NCBI GenBank assembly: GCA_027625225.1
Contig: JAQBWG010000054.1
Coordinates: 1-9,372, forward strand
Length of the DNA: 9,372 bases
Direction: 5' to 3'
Source: Chloroflexota bacterium
Lineage (GTDB): Bacteria > Chloroflexota > Dehalococcoidia > Lucifugimonadales > VGZR01
This document shows, in pieces, positions 1 through 6,394 of this stretch. A program made the position numbers and the translations under genes. Under the pieces are notes generated by a model. The model was given only the letters and a program-made list of their open reading frames with translations. It was not told the DNA's origin and did no database searches. Numbering within the stretch: position 1 is the stretch's first letter; the number at the start of each line of letters is the position of its first letter.

Positions 1-547
1 AGAGGTTATAGGCGATGCTCGTCTGGATGCCGGTCAGCTTGGTTATACCGCCCATAAGCCAAAAGCCGAAGTAGTAGTAACTCACCGAGTGGCCGCTCAG
101 CCAGGGATCCGCGGGAGGCGCCCACACCGTCCGCACCGACGCGTTCAGAAACATAAAATCCATCGGCTGTTCGGTGTGATTGATAGACGGGTCGAACGCG
201 CGATATACCGTCCAGCCGATAAAAAGCGCGAGGAAAATAAGCTCGGTGACCAGGATGAGCGCCCACTCACGCTTCGCAAAGTCCAGGATTTCCGAGCGTC
301 TACGCCAGAACACCCACACCGAAATGCTGCCCAGTACGATGAGCAACCCTACGATTCCGATACGCACGTTGGGGACGATATGTGCGCTGCTCAGTATCCA
401 AGACAAGTACCCAAGCAGCAAAATACCGAACGGCTTGGAAATAGAGTAGCCTCGATCTCGCAGGCGGGGCAAAAGAAGATACACGAAGGGGAATGCGACC
501 AGACCGATGGCGTATGTGGTGATGAGCCACCAGAAGGCGTTTAACAT
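1..547 (-). CDS. Chlor_Arch_YYY (DUF2298) family membrane protein, N-terminal part, cut by the window edge
   Basis: The reading frame starts at ATG 547-545 and runs open for 182 codons to the left edge. A TAG lies in frame 12-14 codons upstream-side of the ftsY stop region, and no other start codon falls between it and this ATG, so the start is well defined. Hydrophobic stretches at residues about 4-26, 40-58, 62-81 and 95-114 look like four transmembrane helices. After them come EQPMD (126-130), PPADPWLSG (144-152) and YYYFG (157-161), the signature of the YYY/DUF2298 family. These are large polytopic proteins of Chloroflexi and archaea that resemble membrane glycosyltransferases; their reaction is not established to my knowledge. 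Most of the protein lies outside the window. It follows ftsY with a 10-nt gap and is probably cotranscribed with it. The family call is firm; a glycosyltransferase role is inference. Confidence 0.85.
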   Translation of the reverse strand, partial: MLNAFWWLITTYAIGLVAFPFVYLLLPRLRDRGYSISKPFGILLLGYLSWILSSAHIVPNVRIGIVGLLIVLGSISVWVFWRRRSEILDFAKREWALILVTELIFLALFIGWTVYRAFDPSINHTEQPMDFMFLNASVRTVWAPPADPWLSGHSVSYYYFGFWLMGGITKLTGIQTSIAYNL

Positions 548-557
548 AGCCTGGCCG

Positions 558-1502
558 TTACTGTCGCACTACCTGGTCGCCGAAGAGCGCTCCAACGAAA
601 GACCGGGCATCGAACGAAGCGATATCGTCCAGCTGCTCGCCGGTGCCGATGTACAACACCGGCAGCTTTAGTTCGTCGGCAACCGCCAGCACGATGCCAC
701 CCTTCGCCGTGCCGTCCAGCTTGGAGAGCATGACGCCGTCGCAGTGCACCGCCTCGGTGAAGGCACGCGCCTGGTGCAGGCCGTTCTGGCCGGTGGTCGA
801 GTCCAGCACAAGCAAAACCCGTTGTGTCCCCGCCTCCTGTCGCGTGAGCACCCGCTGCACCTTCTTGATCTCCTCCATGAGGTTGGACTTGGTGTGGAGT
901 CTTCCCGCCGTGTCGATTATGACTACGTCGGAGCCACGCGCTTTGGCTGCCTGGAACGTGTCGAAGGCCACCGCGCCGGGGTCGGCCCCCTGTGTATGTG
1001 CGATGACATCAACGCCGATACGGGAACCCCAGACCTGCAACTGGTCAATCGCAGCGGCCCGGAACGTGTCGGCCGCACCCAAAATCACGCTTTTGCCCGA
1101 CTCTTTATACAGGTTTGCCAACTTTGCAATGCTCGTCGTCTTGCCGGAGCCGTTCACACCGACCACCAGCAACACTATCGGAGGTGCGGCGCCATCGTTG
1201 TCTTTGACTGCCTGCGACGCCGAAAGTAGTGCCACCATCTCGTCCTTGAGTGCACCCAGCGCCTGCTCGGGCGTCGAAAGCTTTTGCTCTTTGACACGGG
1301 TCTTTAACCCATCGAGCAGCTTCAGAGTTGTAGCCACGCCGACGTCAGCCAGTATGAGCAGTTCCTCGAGCTGATCCCACAGGTCGTCGTTCAATGCCGA
1401 CGACTTGAACAAGGACGTAACCTGAGAGAACCACGTCTCGCGGGTTTTTGTAACCGCCTGCGACGTCTTTTCAGGACGGAGTTTTTTGAGAAAGCGCATC
1501 AT
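558..1502 (-). CDS. ftsY: Signal recognition particle receptor FtsY (SRP GTPase)
   Basis: FtsY docks ribosome-SRP complexes at the inner membrane and, through reciprocal GTP hydrolysis with Ffh, hands nascent membrane proteins to the Sec translocon. The 314-residue product has a helical N domain (about 30-95) and a complete G domain: P-loop GVNGSGKT (115-122), DTFRAAA (145-151), DTAGR (197-201), the guanine-specificity motif SKLDG (260-264, where TKLDG is usual) and GTGEQ (286-290) near the end. The acidic N-terminal A domain of proteobacterial FtsY is missing; the short basic start (MMRFLKKLRP) resembles the compact FtsY of many other phyla. ATG codons at 1502 and 1499 are both possible, and neither has a strong Shine-Dalgarno. 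The next gene leftward is the YYY membrane protein, a plausible SRP client. The start lies 23 nt after a terminator-like hairpin, which leaves little room for a separate promoter. Confidence 0.97.
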   Translation of the reverse strand: MMRFLKKLRPEKTSQAVTKTRETWFSQVTSLFKSSALNDDLWDQLEELLILADVGVATTLKLLDGLKTRVKEQKLSTPEQALGALKDEMVALLSASQAVKDNDGAAPPIVLLVVGVNGSGKTTSIAKLANLYKESGKSVILGAADTFRAAAIDQLQVWGSRIGVDVIAHTQGADPGAVAFDTFQAAKARGSDVVIIDTAGRLHTKSNLMEEIKKVQRVLTRQEAGTQRVLLVLDSTTGQNGLHQARAFTEAVHCDGVMLSKLDGTAKGGIVLAVADELKLPVLYIGTGEQLDDIASFDARSFVGALFGDQVVRQ

Positions 1503-1529
1503 AATGCTAACAGGGAGTTTGCCACAAAA

Positions 1530-1565
1530 GTATAGGGCGCACCAGTGATTTGGTGCGCCCTATAC
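1530..1565 (-). terminator. Perfect 15-bp hairpin with a T-run, terminator or attenuator-like, before ftsY
   Basis: Positions 1530-1544 (GTATAGGGCGCACCA) and 1551-1565 are exact reverse complements around a 6-nt loop (1545-1550). Read leftward, the stem is followed by TTTT (1529-1526), the form of an intrinsic terminator on the minus strand. There is no T-run in the rightward direction. It sits 60 nt after the stop codon of the 51-residue gene and only 23 nt before the ftsY ATG, so it either ends the small gene's transcript or gates read-through into ftsY. A short competing stem, CCTAT (1559-1563) with ATAGG (1567-1571), overlaps the base of this hairpin. Confidence 0.75.
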
Positions 1566-1576
1566 GATAGGTCTGC

Positions 1577-1618
1577 TTACTGTAGCCGTCACCGGGAGGT
1601 TCCGGGGGCTACTTGTAA
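1577..1618 (-). other. Second imperfect hairpin between the small gene and the terminator
   Basis: TTAC (1577-1580) can pair with GTAA (1615-1618), GTAGCC (1582-1587) with GGCTAC (1607-1612), and CCGG (1592-1595) with CCGG (1602-1605). Small bulges separate these steps and the loop is GAGGTT. No T-run follows, so it does not look like a terminator itself. It lies in the leftward transcript just after the 51-residue gene and could protect the mRNA 3' end or form part of a regulatory leader of ftsY. The pairing was found by eye and no folding energy was computed. Confidence 0.4.
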
Positions 1619-1625
1619 CCGCTGG

Positions 1626-1781
1626 TTAGAGCGGTCGGCGGTTGAAAGACTGAAAGTCCTTCAAGGCTTCATCGCGGGTTGGAAGCCCTTGCGTCTTGTT
1701 CTTTTGAACGTGTCGCAAGTAGGCCTCGAAACCCTGAGCGCCAGTAAGCTCCCGTACTGTCTCGAGTAGCTTCTGAAACAT
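1626..1781 (-). CDS. 51-residue protein, YbdD/YjiX (DUF466)-like candidate
   Basis: A short gene with ATG at 1781-1779 and TAA at 1628-1626. It is well supported as coding by a near-ideal Shine-Dalgarno: GAGGAGG lies 6 nt before the ATG (1788-1794 on the plus strand, read as CCTCCTC). The 51-residue product is charged and soluble-looking, with no signal peptide or membrane helix. VRELTGAQGFEAYLRHVQ (9-26) followed by a LPTRDEALKDF segment (33-43) resembles the YbdD/YjiX family, whose members of about 60 residues typically read as a 'G..dYerYl.H' core followed by a short 'S/T.eEF' helix. These are normally encoded next to the peptide/pyruvate transporter gene cstA, and no such gene is visible here. 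It is transcribed divergently from lysR and followed by two hairpins. That it is a gene I hold as likely; the family assignment is from memory and moderate to weak. Confidence 0.7.
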   Translation of the reverse strand: MFQKLLETVRELTGAQGFEAYLRHVQKNKTQGLPTRDEALKDFQSFNRRPL

Positions 1782-1839
1782 GGTCTACCTCCTCGTAAAT
1801 TACAGAGACCTTTGCTAGATAATCTCTTGATACGAACTA

Positions 1840-1845
1840 ATCATA
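1840..1845 (-). promoter_or_regulatory. Possible -10 box for the leftward 51-residue gene
   Basis: Read on the minus strand this is TATGAT, one mismatch from TATAAT, about 60 nt before the start codon of the 51-residue gene. At 17-nt spacing no convincing -35 hexamer is found, so it may need an activator; the divergent LysR-type regulator would be the obvious candidate. This is weak evidence. Confidence 0.25.
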
Positions 1846-1850
1846 TGAAA

Positions 1851-1878
1851 TAGACAGTATGCCGTATAGGGATATAAT
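1851..1878 (+). promoter_or_regulatory. Sigma-70-type promoter for the lysR gene
   Basis: TAGACA (1851-1856, one mismatch from TTGACA) and a perfect TATAAT (1873-1878) are separated by 16 bp in an AT-rich stretch. This places a transcript start near 1885 and a leader of about 70 nt before the lysR ATG. It is the best promoter-like sequence I find in the window. It may also drive the downstream enzyme genes, since only 65 nt separates lysR from them. Confidence 0.5.
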
Positions 1879-1889
1879 GAGATAATCAT

Positions 1890-1906
1890 CATTGTGATAC
1901 TCAATG
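1890..1906. promoter_or_regulatory. Candidate LysR-type operator (T-N11-A dyad)
   Basis: CATTG (1890-1894) and CAATG (1902-1906) form a 5-bp inverted repeat around seven bases and contain a T-N11-A core, the general LysR-family binding pattern. It sits just after the predicted transcript start of lysR, where binding would repress lysR itself, as is usual for divergent LysR-type systems. T-N11-A dyads are common by chance in AT-rich DNA. Confidence 0.3.
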
Positions 1907-1953
1907 ATACAGCTACAGTACCTAGCTGAGTTTCTGAAGGAACCGGTGAAATC

Positions 1954-2844
1954 ATGGAGCTACGAGAACTCAGGAGTTTTTGTACCGCCGCCAGGCTCAA
2001 AAGTATTTCGCGCGCCGCAGAAGCGCTCGAGATCGGCCAGCCTACCGTGACCACCCACATCAAAAAGCTGGAAGGAGAACTGGGCGTACAGCTCTTCGAC
2101 CGCATCAAGCGCCCCATCCAACTCACGCCGGTAGGTGCCGCCCTGGCACAGCTCGCGGCCCCGCTGGTGGATGGAATAGATTCTCTCGCCGCACACGCCG
2201 GCGTCATCGAGCAGGAGGCCCCTGTTCACATCGCGGCCACCCACGAGATGATTCCGCACACCCTTGTCCAGGCGGTGCGGGTATTCTTGAAAACCCACCC
2301 GCACGTCCACCTGCGCATCAACGCGGGCAGACGGGAGGACATCATGCACATGGTCGAGGAGGGCGAAGCCGACCTCGGATTCGTGCCCAGCCCTGAGCGC
2401 GGCTCCGACTTCGAGTTCCTTCCTTTGCTCCCCTACGAACGGGTGCTGATAACTCCCCCTGACCACCCGCTTTTGGCCGAGTCCATGCTCACCCTAGAGG
2501 AAATTGCCAAATACCCCCTCATCATGATGGCCAAGGGAACGTGGACACGCCGGATAGTGGAGGCCGAGTTCCGCAGGCGTGGCCTTTCCTACGAAATTAT
2601 CGTTGAGCTGGACAGCATGGACATCATCAAACGCTACGTGGCGTTGGGCATGGGCGTGTCCATCGGCCCAAGCATAGCGGTGGAAATGCAAGACAGCGAA
2701 GACCTCGGAGTGGTCAGGCTTTCCCACCTGCTTCCCGTCGAACAGGCCGGCATCATCTGGCTGCAGGGCAAGACACTCTCGCGCCACGCCGAGGAATTCG
2801 TGGGCGTTGTCAAAGACACCTTAAGCGTGGCCAATCGGCGCTAG
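1954..2844 (+). CDS. LysR-family transcriptional regulator, CysB-like effector domain
   Basis: A 296-residue protein of normal LysR length. The N-terminal winged helix-turn-helix spans residues 3-62: SISRAAEALEIGQPTVTTHI (18-37), then KLEGELGVQLFDR and a 'LTPVG' wing end. The C-terminal effector domain starts near residue 90 (VHIAATHEMIPHTL). Its 'ATHE..P' opening and 'GEADLGFV' segment recall the CysB branch, where the equivalent Thr contacts an anionic ligand. The ATG at 1954 is preceded by AAGGA (1936-1940) and GGTGA (1945-1949); the domain begins at residue 3, so a later start is unlikely. The gene lies directly upstream of the amidohydrolase operon in the same direction and divergent from the 51-residue gene. 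I infer that it controls one or both. The ligand is unknown. Confidence 0.93.
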   Translation: MELRELRSFCTAARLKSISRAAEALEIGQPTVTTHIKKLEGELGVQLFDRIKRPIQLTPVGAALAQLAAPLVDGIDSLAAHAGVIEQEAPVHIAATHEMIPHTLVQAVRVFLKTHPHVHLRINAGRREDIMHMVEEGEADLGFVPSPERGSDFEFLPLLPYERVLITPPDHPLLAESMLTLEEIAKYPLIMMAKGTWTRRIVEAEFRRRGLSYEIIVELDSMDIIKRYVALGMGVSIGPSIAVEMQDSEDLGVVRLSHLLPVEQAGIIWLQGKTLSRHAEEFVGVVKDTLSVANRR

Positions 2845-2909
2845 CTGTCCGGCTTGCAGGTACCGCATCCCTGCGATACCATCGGCCTGATTACTTCCCG
2901 GGAGCCTGC

Positions 2910-4085
2910 ATGTACGATTTAATTCTTAAAGGCGGCCGCGTATTCGACGCGTCGCAGAAGCTAGAAGGCACGCAGCTTGACATCGCCGTAACCGGCGGCA
3001 AAATCGCCAGACTGGCAGCGAACGTCAACGAGCCTGCATCCCAAACGCTCGATATCTCAGGCAGAATAGTTACACCCGGCCTGATAGACCTGCATTGCCA
3101 CGTCTACCACGGCATAAATGACCATGGCATCGAGCCCGACCTCGTCGGCGTTCGCTCCGGCGTCACCACGCTGGTGGACGGCGGCAGCGCCGGTCACGCC
3201 AACTTCGGCGGCTGGTCCGAGCACGTCATCCCCAAGGCCAAGACCCGCATCCTGCCCTTCATGCACATCGCCAAGAACGGACTCTCCACCATGCCCGAAT
3301 TGCAGGCACGCACTGACATCGAAGTGGAGAATACGGTGAGCGTTATCAAAGCCAACCGGCCTCTCGTGCAGGGTATCAAGATACGTGCAATCGGCCCCAC
3401 CGTGCCCGTGTTGGGTATAGATATCGTCAAGCTGGCTCTTCAGGCGGCTACCGAAGGCGGTGTGCAGCTCATGATCCACATCGGCGATTTTTATATCAAA
3501 GAACCCACGCTTACTCGTCAACTGCTCCCCCTGCTCCGCGAAGGTGACATCCTTACCCACAGCTTTACTAACAATCCCGGCCGCATCCTCGACGCCAAGG
3601 GCAAGGTGCTGCCGGAGTTCTTCGATGCCCAGAATCGGGGCGTAAACATCGACACCGCAATGGGCCGCTTCAACTTCACCTACGAGGTAGCTATAAAAGC
3701 CATCGAGCAGGGTGTGAAGCCGGACACCCTGTCCACAGATATCACCGTGCCCGGCCGCCGCGACACCGTGCACAGCCTGACCGAGATGATGACCCGCTAC
3801 CTCGCCCTCGGCTTCAAGTTACCCGAAGTCATTGCCATGGCTACCACCAACCCCGCAAAAGCACTGGGCAAGAGCGACACGTTAGGCAGCCTGAAAGAGG
3901 GCCGCGAGGCCGACATTTCGGTGCTTGAAGAAGCGACCGGCAAATGGGCGGTGAAAGACTGCGCCAAAGCCGCGCTCACCACCGACAAAGCCCTCGCCCC
4001 GGTGGTCACCGTGCGCGCCGGCGAGGTGTTCATGCCCGACTGGGGCCCCCATCCCTGGGGCTGGCTGCCCGAGCAGGTGAATTGA
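2910..4085 (+). CDS. Amidohydrolase/deacetylase-family metallohydrolase (COG3964-like)
   Basis: A 391-residue amidohydrolase-superfamily enzyme. It opens with the small beta domain (MYDLILKGGRVFD) and 'GRIVTPGLIDLHCHV'. The expected binuclear metal site is complete: H62 and H64 (HxH), K157 in QGIKIR as the likely carbamylated lysine, H190 in MIHIGD, H217 in LTHSF and D277 in STDITVPGR. The C-terminal 'TTNPAKALG ... GSLKEGREADI' segment is typical of dihydroorotase/hydantoinase relatives. The overall pattern matches the deacetylase group (EF_0837/Atu3266-like), some of which cleave acyl esters or N-acyl amino acid derivatives. The true substrate cannot be told from sequence. ATG 2910 follows GGGAG with 5-nt spacing. 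The crotonase gene starts 2 nt after its stop, and the following genes suggest the product acid is converted to a CoA thioester. The superfamily is certain, the subgroup likely. Confidence 0.9.
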   Translation: MYDLILKGGRVFDASQKLEGTQLDIAVTGGKIARLAANVNEPASQTLDISGRIVTPGLIDLHCHVYHGINDHGIEPDLVGVRSGVTTLVDGGSAGHANFGGWSEHVIPKAKTRILPFMHIAKNGLSTMPELQARTDIEVENTVSVIKANRPLVQGIKIRAIGPTVPVLGIDIVKLALQAATEGGVQLMIHIGDFYIKEPTLTRQLLPLLREGDILTHSFTNNPGRILDAKGKVLPEFFDAQNRGVNIDTAMGRFNFTYEVAIKAIEQGVKPDTLSTDITVPGRRDTVHSLTEMMTRYLALGFKLPEVIAMATTNPAKALGKSDTLGSLKEGREADISVLEEATGKWAVKDCAKAALTTDKALAPVVTVRAGEVFMPDWGPHPWGWLPEQVN

Positions 4086-4087
4086 TA

Positions 4088-4873
4088 ATGTCCGATATTC
4101 TTCTCGAAAAAGCCGACGGCATCGCCACCGTCACCCTCAACCGCCCCAAACAGCGTAACGCCATCAGCTACCAGGGCTGGCTCGAACTTGACCGCATCTT
4201 CAAACAACTCGAGTCCGACGCCTCTGTGAAGGTCGTCGTGCTCACCGGCGCGGGCGACGACGCCTTCTCCTCCGGAGCCGACATCAAGGACTTCGACCAG
4301 TACCGCAGCGACTCGAAAAAGGCCAAAGTCTACGCCGCCGCCTTCGAGGGGGCGATGGACGCCCTCGAGGCCCTGTCAAAACCCACCATCTGCCTCATCA
4401 AGGGCTTCTGCGTGGGCGGCGGATGCGAACTATCCATGGCCGCCGACCTGCGCATCGCCGCCGACAACAGCAGCTTCGGCATCCCCGTCGCCAAGCTCGG
4501 CATCCTCATCGGCTACGGCGAGATGCGCCGCCTGCTCAACCTCGTCGGCCCCGGCAACGCCGCCCAGATTCTCTACACCGGACGCATGATGGACGCATCC
4601 GAGGCACACCGCATCGGCCTGGTCAACATTGTGCAACCTTTGGGCAACATCCACGACTTCATCTACACCTTGGCCCGCGAGATGGTGCCGCTCGCGCCGC
4701 TAACCCAGAGTCGACATAAAGTCATCATGCAGACAACATTAAAAAACCTGGCTCTCGAAAACCTGACGCCGGAGCAGCAATTCCTGCCCCTCACCAACTT
4801 CGACAGCGAAGACTTCCACGAAGGCCGCCGCGCCTTTATAGAGCGGCGCAAGCCGGAGTTCAAAGGCCGATGA
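4088..4873 (+). CDS. Enoyl-CoA hydratase/isomerase (crotonase) family protein lacking the second catalytic Glu
   Basis: A 261-residue crotonase-fold enzyme of standard length, expected to act on an acyl-CoA in the cytoplasm. The oxyanion-hole segments are present: SSGADIKDF (61-69) and CVGGGCELSMAADLRIA (108-124). E114 in GGGCEL is the first catalytic glutamate of hydratases. The position of the second glutamate ('FGxPE') reads FGIPVAKLG (130-138), so V134 replaces it. A simple syn-hydratase mechanism is therefore doubtful; isomerase, hydrolase, retro-Claisen or other crotonase chemistry is open. The frame continues upstream to 3944 but that stretch overlaps the amidohydrolase. ATG 4088 has AGGTGA (4075-4080) at good spacing and begins right at the family's N terminus. 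It is 2 nt after the amidohydrolase stop, and its TGA overlaps the next ATG. Codon use is strikingly rich in GCC, ATC and CTC. Confidence 0.92.
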   Translation: MSDILLEKADGIATVTLNRPKQRNAISYQGWLELDRIFKQLESDASVKVVVLTGAGDDAFSSGADIKDFDQYRSDSKKAKVYAAAFEGAMDALEALSKPTICLIKGFCVGGGCELSMAADLRIAADNSSFGIPVAKLGILIGYGEMRRLLNLVGPGNAAQILYTGRMMDASEAHRIGLVNIVQPLGNIHDFIYTLAREMVPLAPLTQSRHKVIMQTTLKNLALENLTPEQQFLPLTNFDSEDFHEGRRAFIERRKPEFKGR

Positions 4874-6063
4874 CCCCGCTCGCGCTGGAAGGCGTCCGCG
4901 TGCTCGACTGCACCGGCATCCTCGCCGGCCCCTTCTGCACCATGCTCCTGGCCGACATGGGCGCCGACGTCATCAAGGTCGAACGGCCCGGCGGAGGCGA
5001 CGACACGCGACGCATGGGCCCGCCCTTTGCGGGGGGAGACGCGGTCGCGTTTCTGATGGTCAACCGCAACAAACGAGGCATCGTGCTCGATCTCAAATCC
5101 CCCGATGGCATCGCGGTCTTCAAGAAATTGGCAGTGTGCTCGGACATCATTGTGGAGAACCTGCGCCCCGGTGCGATGAAGAAACTCGGCCTCGGCTACG
5201 AAGATTTATCAAAAGACAACCCGGGTCTCGTCTACTGTTCCATCTCCGGCTTCGGCGCCACCGGGCCCTACAAGGACCGCACGGGCTTCGACCTCGTCGC
5301 ACAGGGCATGAGCGGGATGATGAGCATCACCGGCCACCCCGGGGCACCGCCTGCCAAGGTGGGCGTGCCCATCTCCGACCTCAACGGCGGCATGTACGCC
5401 ACCTACGGCATATTGTCCGCCTACATCAACCGGCTCAAGACAGGCAAGGGTCAGTTCGTGGACACGTCGCTACTGGAAGGCTCATTGGCCTACACGGTGT
5501 GGGAGTCGGCCACGTACTTCTTCACCGGACAGACGCCCGGCCCGGTCGGCTCGGCGCACCGCATGACCGCGCCCTACCAGGCGTTCCAAACCTCGGACGG
5601 CTATATCAACGTGGCGACGGCCAACCAGAAGACGTGGGAGCGACTATGCAACACCATCGGGCGCGAAGACTTACTCGGTAATCCACGCTTCGGCTCCAAC
5701 GCTGACCGCGTGGTAAACATCAAGGAGCTTGCCACGACATTGGAAGACACTTTTTCAAAGCAGCCGATGTCGCACTGGCTGCCGCTGCTGGAAAAGAGCG
5801 GTGTGCCGTCCGGCCCCATCAACGACATGGCCGCGGTATATGCCGACCCGCAGGTGCTGGCCCGCAACATGCTCGCAACTCAGCAGCACCCCACAGCGGG
5901 CGATATCAAAACTATCGGCATCCCCGTGAAGTTGTCCGACACCCCGGGACAGATACGCCGTCCCGCCCCTTTGTTGGGCCAGCACACCGACGAAATACTT
6001 CGTGAGTTCGACTACTCGGACGAGGATATCAAGCGTCTGCGTGAGTCTGGCGCGATAGAGTAG
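4870..6063 (+). CDS. CaiB/BaiF-type (class III) CoA-transferase
   Basis: These enzymes move CoA between acyl-CoA and free acid through an aspartyl-CoA anhydride; relatives include formyl-CoA transferase, CaiB and alpha-methylacyl-CoA racemase. The 397-residue product has the family length and order: LEGVRVLDCTGILAGPFCTM (6-25), ADMGADVIKVERP (28-40), NRNKRGIVLDL (65-75), VENLRPGAM (95-103) and SISGFGATGPY (124-134). The likely catalytic residue is D170 in VGVPISDLNGGMYA, aligned with D169 of formyl-CoA transferase. The C-terminal part has SGVPSGPINDM and the 'PAPLLGQHTDEIL' end. Its ATG overlaps the crotonase TGA in an ATGA, indicating translational coupling. I infer that it activates the acid released by the amidohydrolase for the crotonase-family enzyme. 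Family certain; donor and acceptor unknown. Confidence 0.95.
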   Translation: MTPLALEGVRVLDCTGILAGPFCTMLLADMGADVIKVERPGGGDDTRRMGPPFAGGDAVAFLMVNRNKRGIVLDLKSPDGIAVFKKLAVCSDIIVENLRPGAMKKLGLGYEDLSKDNPGLVYCSISGFGATGPYKDRTGFDLVAQGMSGMMSITGHPGAPPAKVGVPISDLNGGMYATYGILSAYINRLKTGKGQFVDTSLLEGSLAYTVWESATYFFTGQTPGPVGSAHRMTAPYQAFQTSDGYINVATANQKTWERLCNTIGREDLLGNPRFGSNADRVVNIKELATTLEDTFSKQPMSHWLPLLEKSGVPSGPINDMAAVYADPQVLARNMLATQQHPTAGDIKTIGIPVKLSDTPGQIRRPAPLLGQHTDEILREFDYSDEDIKRLRESGAIE

Positions 6064-6067
6064 TCGG

Positions 6068-6385
6068 ATGGCGTTAGAGCGGCTGCAAGCCCGAGTCGCC
6101 GAGTTCGTGAAGAAGCATGGCCTTGAAACCGATGTGGAGGCGCGGCTGCTCGATCTCGTTTCCGAGGTTGGAGAGTTATCTAAAGAAGCCCTTAAGAGTT
6201 CATCCTATGGCAAAAGCGGCTTCAAAAGTACCGACGAGTGGGCTTCGGAGTTGGGCGATGCGTTCTTTTCATTGCTGGCGCTCGCCAACGAAACGGACGT
6301 GGATGCAGAGGTCGCGCTTGATGGCGCGCTGCGCAAGTACGAACGGCGGCTGTCAGAAAAAGGCGGTGCGGGGTCGGGCAGTTAG
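6068..6385 (+). CDS. MazG-like nucleotide pyrophosphohydrolase
   Basis: A 105-residue all-helical protein with the MazG-type metal site: EVGEL (E33, E36) in the first helix pair and ELGD (E61, D64) in the second, followed by AFFSLLALANETDVDAEVALD. Such proteins hydrolyse (d)NTPs or modified nucleotides to monophosphate and pyrophosphate, usually as house-cleaning enzymes. This is a single-domain form, much shorter than E. coli MazG (about 260 residues) and close to the iMazG/MazG-like proteins. ATG 6068 lies 4 nt after the CoA-transferase stop with only a weak ribosome site, suggesting coupling. It is convergent with the DUF3179 gene across a 9-nt gap in which I see no terminator. Its place at the end of a catabolic operon may be incidental. 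Confidence 0.85.
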   Translation: MALERLQARVAEFVKKHGLETDVEARLLDLVSEVGELSKEALKSSSYGKSGFKSTDEWASELGDAFFSLLALANETDVDAEVALDGALRKYERRLSEKGGAGSGS

Positions 6386-6394
6386 CGGCCTGTT

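Noticed and set aside
643..1374. Long open frame on the plus strand opposite ftsY (243 residues)
   Set aside because: Antisense shadow of a clearly conserved gene; composition is Ser/Pro-rich with no recognisable motif.
1545..1769. Plus-strand frame of 74 codons covering the terminator and the small gene
   Set aside because: It begins inside the terminator loop, has no ribosome site, and is opposite a frame with a near-ideal Shine-Dalgarno.
2845..2909. Possible terminator between lysR and the amidohydrolase (GCAGG/CCTGC)
   Set aside because: Only five base pairs with a long loop and no T-run; probably chance.
3057..3773. Long open frame on the minus strand opposite the amidohydrolase (238 residues)
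   Set aside because: Antisense shadow caused by GC-rich codon use; the plus-strand frame contains the complete metal-binding set.
3944..4087. Upstream extension of the crotonase frame by 48 residues
   Set aside because: It overlaps the amidohydrolase C terminus and has an Arg/His-rich composition typical of an out-of-frame read. The crotonase domain and a good ribosome site start at 4088.
5136..5681. Arg/His-rich plus-strand frame inside the CoA-transferase gene
   Set aside because: Out-of-frame read of a conserved gene, with low-complexity Arg/His/Gly composition.
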